A stretch of DNA of 64,000 bases from Selaginella moellendorffii (Eukaryota > Streptophyta > Lycopodiopsida > Selaginellales > Selaginellaceae). Position 1 is the first letter of the stretch. Each line of letters opens with the position of its first letter. Location of the stretch: NCBI RefSeq assembly GCF_000143415.4, contig NW_003314306.1:838897-902896 (forward strand), given 5' to 3'. Below the pieces are notes generated by a model, which searched no databases, was not told the DNA's origin, and saw nothing but the letters and a program-made list of their open reading frames with translations. The position numbers and the translations under genes are program-made. Below, piece after piece: positions 1 to 8,264 of the stretch.

Positions 1-298
1 AGATCGAGTGAAACGGACTCAGTACTTAGGAACACATTCATGATGTTTGTAAAGTGTTGGATTAGCTACAAGAAATTGGTTTAAAGTTGAAACGGTTCAA
101 GTGTGTGTTTGGGTCCAAAGACACGATTTATCTTAAGTACCATATTTCTCGTGAAGGTTTGCAAGTTAATCCTGACAAACTTATAACTATTCAAAAGTTT
201 CATACTCCAAAGTGTGTGAATGATGTGCAGCACTTCTTGGGCAAGATGCAATATCTCAATCATTTTGTGGATCATTTTTTTTATCACACTGCACCATT
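1..298 (+). mobile_element. Decayed Ty3/gypsy reverse-transcriptase fragment (5' part of the host element)
   Basis: The plus-strand frame from 87 matches the C-terminal thumb/connection part of Ty3/gypsy reverse transcriptase: a K-C-x-F-G start, then a block like I-S-R-E-G-L-x-V-N-P-x-K, then F-L-G-K-x-x-Y-L-N-H-F. The match stops at the transposon border at 298/299 and resumes, in frame, after 20965. The element starts outside the window. It is old, and stops and frameshifts appear downstream. Confidence 0.8.
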
Positions 299-322
299 AA
301 GCTCTATTTCGTTAAAGTGGGA
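299..322. repeat. Left terminal inverted repeat
   Basis: A 24-bp perfect inverted match to 20942-20965. The inner part ends GTGGGA and is followed about 10 bases later by TCCCAC, so the left end could also fold on itself. Confidence 0.92.
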
Positions 323-392
323 ATTGTCATTATCCCACTTGTAAAATAAGGTTTCCAAACCTTTATATAGTATATAAATATAACAAAATTCA

Positions 393-414
393 ACTGCATT
401 GAGGCACATGCCAT
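393..414. repeat. Palindrome copy 1 (degenerate)
   Basis: The right arm GCACATGCCAT is intact and the left arm is eroded. It lies close to the left transposon end. Confidence 0.5.
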
Positions 415-684
415 TTTATTTTAAACAAGGAAATGTCTACTTAATCACTTCTCCTCCCCCTGCCACTGCTTCACCTCTCTCTTTTCCTTGTCATTGTCAT
501 CCAATTTCTTTCCATCTTTTTAATATTGGCTCAGTTGCTCTGAGTCTAGGTGGAGCCCAAGTCCTCATTCAATCTTTACTTTCCCCTTATTAATAAAACA
601 ACTTCGTAGACTTCCAATAACATGTTGTAACACTTCTAGTATAATGCAAATCCTCTCAAAGAATTATCTTTTAATATTAATACA

Positions 685-706
685 ATGGCATGGAACCCCA
701 TGCCAT
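685..706. repeat. Palindrome copy 2
   Basis: Perfect 9-bp arms (ATGGCATGG and CCATGCCAT) around AACC, 35 bp downstream of the gene A stop codon. Confidence 0.8.
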
Positions 707-740
707 AATAAGTTACATTTTAAAATAAATATATGCCATC

Positions 741-1625
741 TCAGACTGTTATTTTTTGCCTCCAACGCCTATACAATAATCTTGGAATTTCATCACTCTC
801 CACACTATCAGGATTTAAACCCAATAGTAATGCCATCTCTTCTCTAATATGTCCACGCTCATGTTCAGTGGTCGAAGAACCCATCCGGTTGAGCAGATTA
901 TGGAGATGCGGATAGTGCTTGGCTAGACAATATACATGCCATAAATGATGACTGGTGTCTGTCCGATCAAATGGCTTCTGATATACCGTTCCATCTGCCA
1001 TTTGGTTGATTTCTGCAGCCACCTCCTGGACTGGCCGGTTCTCTATCACCATCGCTCCAAGCTGTTTTGCAAGGTCCCCCAGAACATATGGTTTCTTCTC
1101 CCTAGTTTCCATACTGCAAGAGATGGGGTGCACTGCATATGTGTGCGTGTTCGCTGCAGTTTTAATCGGCGAGTCATCGATGATGAGGATTTCACTTGAC
1201 CTAACAGTCCGGTTCATCACTACAGCCTCTGGCTTGACGAAGATGGGCTTGCTACCCCTCACATGGACCATAGTCAAGCAATCCTCCTGCGTTAGGAGAA
1301 AGTCAAATGGTAATATTACTCGCGTCTGATCATGCATCATCTGTAGTAACGTTAATGCATTGTGGCGCATCATGGATGTCCAAACTCCCAATTGCAAATT
1401 GAACCCGGCCCTCTGTTTTAAGTGTCGCATGGTCATTATTAGATCCCACAGTTTCTCCCGTGTGATTAATGTGAATCTGTCTCTTTTGACCAACTTGCGA
1501 CCGCAGGCTTTGGAGGGTGCAGTGACATTCGAGGACGAGCCACGCTCATGGGAGAAAAGGACACCGTTTAGATAAAAAATGATACAGTACCTTCGCCGTG
1601 ACTTTGAAATGAAATGCGTCAGCAT
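741..1625 (-). CDS. FCP1/NIF-like HAD phosphatase domain (C-terminal part of gene A)
   Basis: Reading leftward, the frame shows the order expected for plant FCP1-homology domains: an L-N-G-V-L motif-I remnant, a segment like L-G-V-W-T-S, a Q-x-x-C block, a lysine before V-M-N-R-T, then I-L-I-I-D-D-S-P-I-K (motif III/IV type) and A-V-H-P. This family dephosphorylates phosphoserine, classically on the RNA polymerase II tail. Motif I should read D-L-N-G; here the first Asp codon is lost (Tyr in this frame) and the frame does not join the upstream exon, which points to a one-base change in the A6 run at 1574-1579. Stop at 741-743. Probably inactive in this copy. Confidence 0.75.
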   Translation of the reverse strand: MLTHFISKSRRRYCIIFYLNGVLFSHERGSSSNVTAPSKACGRKLVKRDRFTLITREKLWDLIMTMRHLKQRAGFNLQLGVWTSMMRHNALTLLQMMHDQTRVILPFDFLLTQEDCLTMVHVRGSKPIFVKPEAVVMNRTVRSSEILIIDDSPIKTAANTHTYAVHPISCSMETREKKPYVLGDLAKQLGAMVIENRPVQEVAAEINQMADGTVYQKPFDRTDTSHHLWHVYCLAKHYPHLHNLLNRMGSSTTEHERGHIREEMALLLGLNPDSVESDEIPRLLYRRWRQKITV

Positions 1626-2236
1626 AAAAAATGGTACAAGTCAACTTTACCATCTACAATATTAGCGAATGGTGCTCCCGATGGTCGTTGAGAGGGTTTT
1701 GGTCGAGGAAACGTGAAGGGCGGAAATACTCTCCTCTGCAATATGGGGTAAATCGCATCCGATGGCATGTGGGCACATGCCATTTCAGCTGTAGACTCTA
1801 GTACAACTGGCTCAACAGTGGCATGGGGTGGTTCCAATGGCGTGTGATCACACTCCATTTCAGCTGGTGCCTCCGTTGGTAAAGTGGACATGACCGAACA
1901 GGCAGCAAGGGCGGTGTAGGGAGGTTCCAACGGCGCGTAGTCAGACGATTGGGCACATGTTGAGTCCGTTGGAAATGAGGATACGACCGGCTCGGCGGCT
2001 GGGGCGGCCTCATGCGGGTCCAATGGCACCTGGTCACCGTCAGTTGGATACGTGGACAAGATTGACTCAGTGGTATGGGCAGCATCAAGTGGAGTGTGGT
2101 CAGCTTGCTTGGCATTGATATGGATAGTAGCCTCCACCAGCTCTGATGACTCTTGCAGGCAAGTAGAGTCCACTGGCGGATCCATATGCATGTCCAAATA
2201 TCTCCCTTCGATTGAGATGGTATCCTCCCGTGCTAC
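1619..2236 (-). CDS. Proline-rich repeat exon of gene A
   Basis: This exon lies between the introns at 2282-2236 and 1650-1602. It encodes four to five degenerate copies of a roughly 30-residue unit with cores such as D-H-T-P-L-D, D-Q-V-P-L-D, Y-A-P-L-E-P-P and D-H-T-P-L-E-P-P. Two units begin with the palindrome at 1837-1858 and 1762-1783, translated as E-M-x-C-x-H-x-P. It looks like a disordered linker in front of the phosphatase domain. I know of no family for it. Confidence 0.65.
   Translation of the reverse strand, partial: VAREDTISIEGRYLDMHMDPPVDSTCLQESSELVEATIHINAKQADHTPLDAAHTTESILSTYPTDGDQVPLDPHEAAPAAEPVVSSFPTDSTCAQSSDYAPLEPPYTALAACSVMSTLPTEAPAEMECDHTPLEPPHATVEPVVLESTAEMACAHMPSDAIYPILQRRVFPPFTFPRPKPSQRPSGAPFANIVDGKVDLYHFLC
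1762..1783. repeat. Palindrome copy 3, inside coding sequence
   Basis: Arms ATGGCATGTG and CACATGCCAT pair perfectly. Translated on the minus strand as M-A-C-A-H-M-P in the gene A proline-rich repeat. Confidence 0.8.
1837..1858. repeat. Palindrome copy 4, inside coding sequence
   Basis: ATGGCGTGTG with CACACTCCAT, one mismatch. Translated as M-E-C-D-H-T-P, one protein repeat away from copy 3. Confidence 0.75.
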
Positions 2237-2542
2237 TAAAAACAAACTCATTAGCACATTGAATCGACTATACTGTATTTACCATCAACTGCTATTAAGG
2301 AACTAGGACCAATATCACTTGGGCGCACTGCTGATTCTGAAGGATTGGACATACGTTTCGACCCTTGCTTGGCACTATCCTTCCTCGACACTAAAGGCTA
2401 GAGTTTGTATCTTAATTCAACTGAATAATCTCTACTTACCATTTGCTCTAGGACCTACATGGACAATGTTAGAAATGGTAAAAGGTTAGGAATGGATGTA
2501 CTATTATTTACCTGATGGTTTGTCTTGTATGACCTTCCTCCG

Positions 2543-3569
2543 CTACTCTTTGGCCACCTCAGGCTGGCCATTGTCATCATCATCGTTGTCGTCGTTATTG
2601 TGATCGTCACCATTGTGAGGACCATCCAAGTCCTCTTCGTCCTCCTCCTCTTCGTCCTCCTCCTCTTCGTCCTCCTCTTCTTTGTCCTCCTCTTTGTCCT
2701 TCTGCTCTTCCTGCTCATTATCTTTCTTTGGCTCCTCATCCCCCTCCTGCATTTCTTCCATAGGCTGCTCAGGCTAGATGGCTTGTTCTTCCAGGACCAT
2801 CTTGGGAAAATCATCTGGCCGAGTCTCCATCTCAAAATACAAGACATCCATAGCCTGTTTTAGTGCGTGACCTAGGACCGTATCCTCACCCGACTGTCTT
2901 AACATGGTTTCTACACGTTCTTGCACCCTTCGAAGACGACGAGATGAGAAAAACGTGGCCCTGACTTGAAAAGCATCACTCATCCATTGTACCTCTCCAT
3001 TGAGATTGGGGAAGGGGAGTCCGCCATAGGAATCTGAGTCAGGAGGTGGTGACTGCCTGCTTTCACTCAGCCCTTGATCTGCAATGAATGGCATGAGCAC
3101 ACATGCCATAACCGCGAGGCATTACCTATCATCTTTTCGTTGCCCTTCTTCCTTTTCGAATCAAACGCCTCTGATCCCGACGACTGTCCAACGTGCTTTC
3201 GCTTTTTATGACCACTGTTAGTTTGAGCTTGGCTGGTGCTTGCCTGTTTTGCCTTTGAAGAAGTGTCTCCTGCAAGGAATGGCATGAGACCACACGCCAT
3301 TGCAAATATAATTTGTACCTCCTTTTTTCCTATTGCTTGTCTGTTTGTCCTTCTTCGACGTGCCACCAGTGCGCTTTTCAGTCCTTGTGTCTGAATATTC
3401 ACAACGATCTATAATCAAAATGGCGTGAGGCCTCACGTGACCTTACCTTGTGCAGGTTGTGAGCTCGGCCCAACATGGGTATCTTCAACAGTAGCTGTTA
3501 ACGCCGTTTCAGCATCTGGGGGTGGCCACGCTCCTGCATACAGAGCTTGTGAGATAACATTTAAACTTA
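2543..3569 (-). CDS. Linker exons of gene A with three palindrome-bearing introns and an acidic tail
   Basis: Exons 3533-3447, 3408-3319, 3269-3126 and 3078-2777 share one frame through introns of 38, 49 and 47 bp, all phase 1. The peptide is Ser/Lys/Arg-rich (nuclear-signal-like K-K-R-K-H and K-R-K-K), then a helical stretch ending E-E-Q-A-I. A TAG at 2774-2776 is followed in the same frame by a Glu/Asp run (2761-2543) that looks like the continuation of the same protein, so the TAG is probably a nonsense mutation. Confidence 0.65.
3088..3109. repeat. Palindrome copy 5, inside a 47-bp intron
   Basis: The intron runs 3125 to 3079 on the minus strand. The palindrome fills 22 of its 47 bases and the acceptor follows after TCATTGCAG. 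Confidence 0.85.
3279..3300. repeat. Palindrome copy 6, inside a 49-bp intron
   Basis: The intron runs 3318 to 3270 on the minus strand. The palindrome is followed by TCCTTGCAG. Confidence 0.85.
3420..3441. repeat. Palindrome copy 7, inside a 38-bp intron
   Basis: The intron runs 3446 to 3409 on the minus strand; only GTAAG precedes and TTTGATTATAG follows. The centre GTGAGGCCTCAC is perfect; the outer donor-side arm has changed to GTCAC. Confidence 0.8.
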
Positions 3570-5399
3570 AAGTGCATACTCACCAGGTTCGCAGAGAAGA
3601 TACTGTTTTTCTTTGGCAACTATAATTATATGCTCCATTGAAGTCACCTCTTCAATGGAGTTTGTCACCGCAACACACGGGACACCCTTGAGTAGTGCGG
3701 CTCGAAAGAATAGTCCGCCGCAGTTGTACTCGACAACGCATTTGCCCTTGGAGTCGGAAGCAGGTGACCCACCCGCTATTGCGTTGAAGACCCAGCTAAG
3801 CATTTCCCATGCTGCACCTGGAGCTTTCTTTGGATTCGAAAGCTCCATAGCCGTCTTCAGTTCCTCAGGCACGGGTAAATTAACCTCCATCAGATCAATT
3901 CGATTGGCCTTGTCGAACGAAGTTGGGAAGTCACTCCAGTCCCACTCTACTACAGGACCAATAACAAGGGCGAGTGTGAAGATGCGGACATTCGTCGGTA
4001 TCTTCTTCTTAGCCATTATCCCATGGATCTCCCGCATCTCCTTGCCTTTCAACCGAGCCTTCACCTCGTTCAAGGCCTTCCAGAACTTGTGATAGGATTC
4101 GGAGTCGTAGATCATATAGTGGACTGAAGATTCCACCTCCGCAAGTCCCACCATTAAGTTAATGATGGAGCTAACTTCGTCTGCATGAGTGATCTCCTCG
4201 TTTGTGAAGTCCATCACACAAAAGATGTTCTTGACCTGCTCATCTCCGCGGGAAACGATGCTCCTCCACCTTTGATCCTCATCCAAATTCAAGTATACCC
4301 GGTAAGGTTCTCGATAGGCCTCTGCTGTGGGGTTAAGCTGTTTTTGAAGCCAGCGGTCGACATCACTCTTAATGAAATTTGGATACTGATCCAACTTCTC
4401 AGCTTTACTTTTCGTGGCATCCCGCAGCAGATCGATGAACTTGGGGGCCCCCTTCACGTACTCGTCGATGTCTTCATTTGACAAATCCAGCGCTTCCATC
4501 ATCTCTTGCGTGGTGTCGATGCTCACCCTCTCCACGGCCACTTGCTCGAAGATCCAATCCTTCAATAGCGCACGAGCTCTCAGAGTCGTGCACAAGTCCT
4601 CGTATGTCACAATATGGCCGGGAGTCATTTTGGTCTTGTTGAAGACTACCTCACCACGTAGAAGAGCATTAGCCACTATCAGAAGGTCGTCGTCGTCTAG
4701 AGACCGCGAGAAACGCAAGGCGTTGAGCTTCAAATCATTGGGCTTCTGGCCGTCCTCCACACCCATTGAGTTTAGCAACTCCCCGTCATGGTACCTCCTC
4801 AGCACATCTACCCATTTGTCATAAACAACTTTTGTCGCGAGTAGAATGTTATGGATGCTGAGTGTGTCATTGACCCCCAGTGTTTTCGAGAGAAGACTCG
4901 AGAATTCCTGCAATGGAAATGGCGTGAGGCCACATGCTATGCCTAATGCAACGAGGCTTACCTGCCAGGCGCTAGTTGCTAGTGCACGTCCTTGTCCTAG
5001 TTTTTGTGGCTTCTTTAGTTGAACCCAGAGCTTCCGTGTTCGTGCCAATGTCTCGTGCAGACCCGATTTGTAGCACGTTTCTTGCTTGACATTCTGCGCG
5101 TGGGAGATGTATATGATAGATCGGAGGGGCGAGTTGCCTTTTATCAGGCGGACAACTCTTGTCTTGAAGACTTTCTTCACCTCCTCACCCACCATAATAT
5201 CCACAACTATCTCTTGCATCGCCAAGCTAGAATGCTGCCCGGAGATGGCATAGAACCGGATGTTCTGATCGTCCAACACCTTCCTATTGATCAAGTCTGG
5301 AAACCTCGTCTTGCCCTTCATTGTTCGGTAGTAGGGGATCACGTCTGCGATGTCGGGTGTTACTGGACTTGCCAGCATCTTCTGCTTCAGTTTCTCCAC
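3567..5399 (-). CDS. Core of gene A: S-G-Q-H motif protein, possible ParB-like fold
   Basis: An open frame of about 610 codons that reads through one 54-bp palindrome intron (4961-4908, no stop, phase 0). Near residue 55 it has Y-A-I-S-G-Q-H-S-S-L-A, resembling the G-Q-H-R motif of ParB/sulfiredoxin-fold domains. Near the C-terminus, V-V-E-Y-N-C-G-G-L-F-F-R-A-A-L-L-K-G-V-P-C loosely resembles the SAM-binding loop of DNA methyltransferases but lacks the usual acidic residue. Both resemblances are weak and inferred by eye. The codons are open and non-repetitive, which supports real coding history. The true exon ends at a GTGAGT donor at 3583. Confidence 0.6.
   Translation of the reverse strand: MEKLKQKMLASPVTPDIADVIPYYRTMKGKTRFPDLINRKVLDDQNIRFYAISGQHSSLAMQEIVVDIMVGEEVKKVFKTRVVRLIKGNSPLRSIIYISHAQNVKQETCYKSGLHETLARTRKLWVQLKKPQKLGQGRALATSAWQVSLVALGIACGLTPFPLQEFSSLLSKTLGVNDTLSIHNILLATKVVYDKWVDVLRRYHDGELLNSMGVEDGQKPNDLKLNALRFSRSLDDDDLLIVANALLRGEVVFNKTKMTPGHIVTYEDLCTTLRARALLKDWIFEQVAVERVSIDTTQEMMEALDLSNEDIDEYVKGAPKFIDLLRDATKSKAEKLDQYPNFIKSDVDRWLQKQLNPTAEAYREPYRVYLNLDEDQRWRSIVSRGDEQVKNIFCVMDFTNEEITHADEVSSIINLMVGLAEVESSVHYMIYDSESYHKFWKALNEVKARLKGKEMREIHGIMAKKKIPTNVRIFTLALVIGPVVEWDWSDFPTSFDKANRIDLMEVNLPVPEELKTAMELSNPKKAPGAAWEMLSWVFNAIAGGSPASDSKGKCVVEYNCGGLFFRAALLKGVPCVAVTNSIEEVTSMEHIIIVAKEKQYLLCEPGEYAL
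4919..4940. repeat. Palindrome copy 8, inside a 54-bp intron
   Basis: The intron runs 4961 to 4908 on the minus strand. The palindrome is followed by TTCCATTGCAG. Confidence 0.85.
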
Positions 5400-5535
5400 C
5401 CACTAATCAGATACTAGCCTGTGGTTGTATTTGCTTTGGATGTCGATACGGCTCATGTTGATTGTATATACTTTGTTGGAATAGTAACAAGTACTATTAT
5501 CTGCGACGATTTTTGCTGCCTCTTCTTGCTCTTTC

Positions 5536-6155
5536 TACTCTTTGCGGCTCTTCTTTTTGGTGGGTGTAGTGTTCGAACCCGAGGCAATGGCATCACCGAG
5601 TAGCTTCTTTTTTGGAGGAGAGTCGGACGTCGGCTTGATCTTGACCACCCTTTTCTGCTTCGGGGTAGTTTCCAGATCGACCCCCTTCCCCTTCGCTTCG
5701 CGAACTGAAGGCACTCTCAACGGCTCAATGTTGGAATATAGTTTTTGAACATCGTCGTAGGTGAGGTTCGTGGATTCCATGTGATCTTCATAGACCCGCA
5801 GCGTCTTTGAAATTGTGGGCCTCCTGGACAACCTCTCCCTAGCTCCCTCTAGGAATTCCTCATAGCCGCTGCCCCCCTCCGGGAAGCCGCTAGGATGTGC
5901 AAGGTGGATCTTGAAGGCAGACGCTGTCTCTACCACAAGTGCCAGTCCATATTCTTGCATAGAACTGCATGGAGTGTCTGTCACTTGGATGAGGATCCCC
6001 ATGCATTCTTTTCTCCCACTATCTGTGTTGTACAGCCTCAGATCCTCGCCCTCCATCCCGAAAGTCCAATATGTGAGCTCCTCCTTCTCTGCATCCACAT
6101 TGACAGTGGCTGGAAGAAGAACGCAATTCCTCGCCTGTTCAGAAATGCACAACAA
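5536..6155 (-). CDS. N-terminal segment of gene A, function unknown
   Basis: About 206 codons. The first half is mixed alpha/beta (T-Y-W-T-F-G-M, then a hydrophobic stretch around A-L-V-V-E-T-A). The second half is Lys-rich with K-K-K-S-R-K at the end. After TAG at 5533-5535 the frame stays open to a second TAG near 5406 and then joins the core frame, so the segment most likely belongs to the same protein. An acceptor-like CAG lies just inside the first codons, so the real start may be upstream. Confidence 0.5.
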
Positions 6156-6189
6156 TTAGAGCTGACAGATGAAAAGCTAGCAGCTGGAA

Positions 6190-6271
6190 ATAACGTGAGG
6201 CCACACGCCATTCACCACTGCATCAGATGTCTTGAGGCTGCATCCTAAGATGGCGTGAGGCTACACGCCAT
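6190..6271. repeat. Palindrome copies 9 and 10, upstream of gene A
   Basis: Two copies at 6190-6211 and 6250-6271. Both keep CpG in most arms (CGTG and CACG). They lie in the 5' region or in uncharted leader introns of gene A. Confidence 0.8.
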
Positions 6272-6326
6272 CTGTAACCGGACTGCACTCGAGAGCCCAA
6301 TCTGTGCATGCCAATGTTGCTACTGA

Positions 6327-6348
6327 ATGGCATGTGGCCTCATGCCAT
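6327..6348. repeat. Palindrome copy 11
   Basis: ATGGCATGTGG with CCTCATGCCAT, one arm mismatch. It is the last copy on the left side of the divergent spacer. Confidence 0.8.
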
Positions 6349-6577
6349 TTTCTACTTGGCCTAAAAGACTTACCATTTGATGCCGAATGGAGGCGTGACA
6401 ACCGGACTCACTGGCGAATGTGCATTGTGTGTGCAGCGGATCGTAGCAGCAAGGCTACTCTGCCACTTACAGTTGGAGAGTGGCGCTGAAATCTCCCGGG
6501 ACGCCAAGTGGGCTGCGTGTGGGTGGCGGAGTGGGCGGCGGAGTTGGCGGCGAAGTTACAAACTGGGTGTGTCTTGA

Positions 6578-6714
6578 AGTGGACGCCGATGCACACGAGT
6601 GCGATGCGAGCGCGAGTGTGATGCAAGCGCGAGTGGACGCCGATGCACACGAGAAACCTGTAGAGAAGTGGGAGCGCGATGCGAGCGCGAGTGTGCGAGC
6701 GCGAGTACGAAGCA
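6578..6714. repeat. GCGAGCGC-rich short repeats in the divergent spacer (left side)
   Basis: A 20-base piece beginning TGGACGCCGATG occurs twice about 60 bp apart, and GCGATGCGAGCGCGAGTG recurs. Similar GCGAGCGGC words lie at 16.62-16.74 kb on the other side of the nested LTR element, so both flanks belong to one promoter-like spacer. Confidence 0.6.
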
Positions 6715-6821
6715 AAATGCAAAACCTAACCTCACACGCGCGAAATGTCATGACGGTTGGTAATCCCGCCACGTCATCATTCCTCGGACTTGGGCGCCAC
6801 CATTAATTTCTGGATCGCCGC

Positions 6822-8264
6822 TGTAGCGCACGTGGTTTTGACCCTTTATCCTATGGTGATTTACCATAGGATAACACCACGAAGCGGAACCTAAACCCTC
6901 TTTGTGCCACGTGACAGATGCCATGTGTCACATACCACGTGTCCGTGCCACGTGTCCATAGGAACCCGAGGTTCAGGGCCTTGGGCCACTGAACGAAGGA
7001 ACGGTGCCAAACTCCCAAGCGTGACGCCAAGGAGTGATGGAACCGGACCACGGAGCAACTCCCGAGCATACAGCCCAAGGAGCGAAGGGACAGGAGCCCG
7101 GAGCGACTTGGAACAGTCCTGGAGCAACCAGCATCCCAATGCCAGGACCAGCACGCAAAACGGAGCCAAACGGAGTCTGGCGCTATTTCGGCATACCGGT
7201 GGCCTAACGTGAGGATATGGGTACTCCACCAGCTAGCATGGAATGGAACTTGGGCTTAGACCCAAGCCGGACGCAGAACAAGGACAGGCACGCAAGCGGG
7301 AGCTAGACTATGCCTCAGGTTGGTCGGCCATGCCCGACCTACCCACTATCCCTACTATACATTTGGAACCCCCCATAGCCCCCCCCCCTTGAGGAACACA
7401 CGCTTTGGGCTTTCACCCCAAGCTTCCCTTAGTATCAGGAGTTAGTCCTGGAGCAACCAGCATCCCAATGCCAGGACCAGCACGCAAAACGGAGCCAAAC
7501 GGAGTCTGGCGCTATTTCGGCATACCGGTGGCCTAACGTGAGGATATGGGTACTCCACCAGCTAGCATGGAATGGAACTTGGGCTTAGACCCAAGCCGGA
7601 CGCAGAACAAGGACAGGCACGCAAGCGGGAGCTAGACTATGCCTCAGGTTGGTCGGCCATGCCCGACCTACCCACTATCCCTACTATACATTTGGAACCC
7701 CCCATAGCCCCCCCCCCCTTGAGGAACACACGCTTTGGGCTTTCACCCCAAGCTTCCCTTAGTATCAGGAGTTAGTCTCTGGGACAAACTCAAAACTTAC
7801 TAAATATGGAATGTCCTTAGATTGCGAATTTGGACACGGGACGAACACCATTGTGTTCAGGCCGATCTCTACATTCCGTAGATATGCCAAATGAGCAAAT
7901 CTGGACACTTTCCATAAATAGCACTTGGGACCGAAAGGAGACTAACACAAAGGGCATGATAGCGAGGGTGTTTGGTAGACACGGTAAACTATCATGTAGC
8001 GATATTGAGGGACCAATCTCAATACGCGAGGGTTCTTGTCAAGCCAGTGCAAGACAGAGCAAAAGAGAACTAACAAGCCGGGCCGAGTATGCTCAGCTAA
8101 ATAGACACTTAGGAATTCCTTCCTTATGCTCATCCGGCCAAGTACAGATGCAAAGTCCAGTTTACTAACACTTGAACAAGAGGGACTAATAAAGGGTCCA
8201 GCAATACCGACCTCCTGCCATCGTGGCAGTAAGGAAAGAGTGTCCGTAAGTCACATTCGCGACA
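6822..8264 (-). repeat. LARD 3' LTR (two 329-bp units)
   Basis: 1,443 bp. It contains two copies of a 329-bp unit starting at 7115 and 7444, a perfect 29-nt hairpin at 6846-6874 (12-bp arms from TTATCCTATGGT), and several CACGTG boxes around 6829 and 6906-6957. It differs from the other LTR by one missing 329-bp unit and an extra 13-bp CACGTGTCC-type repeat. Confidence 0.9.

Larger units (their letters stand above)
741..6155 (-). pseudogene. Transposon gene A: long multi-exon protein ending in an FCP1/NIF-like domain, broken
   Basis: Exon frames join through short introns, mostly phase 1: 4961-4908 (54 bp), 3583-3534 (50), 3446-3409 (38), 3318-3270 (49), 3125-3079 (47), 2511-2455 (57), 2439-2391 (49), 2282-2236 (47) and 1650-1602 (49). 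Order from the N-terminus: acidic/basic head (6155-5536), large core with an S-G-Q-H motif (5399-3584), Ser/Lys-rich linker, acidic Asp/Glu run, a proline-rich repeat of about 30 residues, then the FCP1-like domain. Breaks: in-frame TAG at 5533-5535, near 5406 and at 2774-2776, and a net frameshift at the A6 run at 1574-1579. The start is uncertain because more exons may lie upstream, where palindromes continue to 6348. The full product would be roughly 1,400-1,500 residues. Its role in transposition is unknown. Confidence 0.75.

Noticed and set aside
2525-2863. Highly hydrophobic plus-strand frame resembling a membrane protein
   Set aside because: It is the antisense of the Glu/Asp run of gene A; GAA/GAG repeats read backwards give Leu/Phe/Val.
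3088-6348. Regularly spaced palindromes that could look like a CRISPR array
   Set aside because: Spacing is irregular, spacers are introns and exons, and the DNA is eukaryotic with plant genes.
6891-7229. 112- and 121-codon frames repeated in both LARD LTRs
   Set aside because: They arise in LTR repeat units, show no protein-like pattern, and lie across promoter-type sequence.
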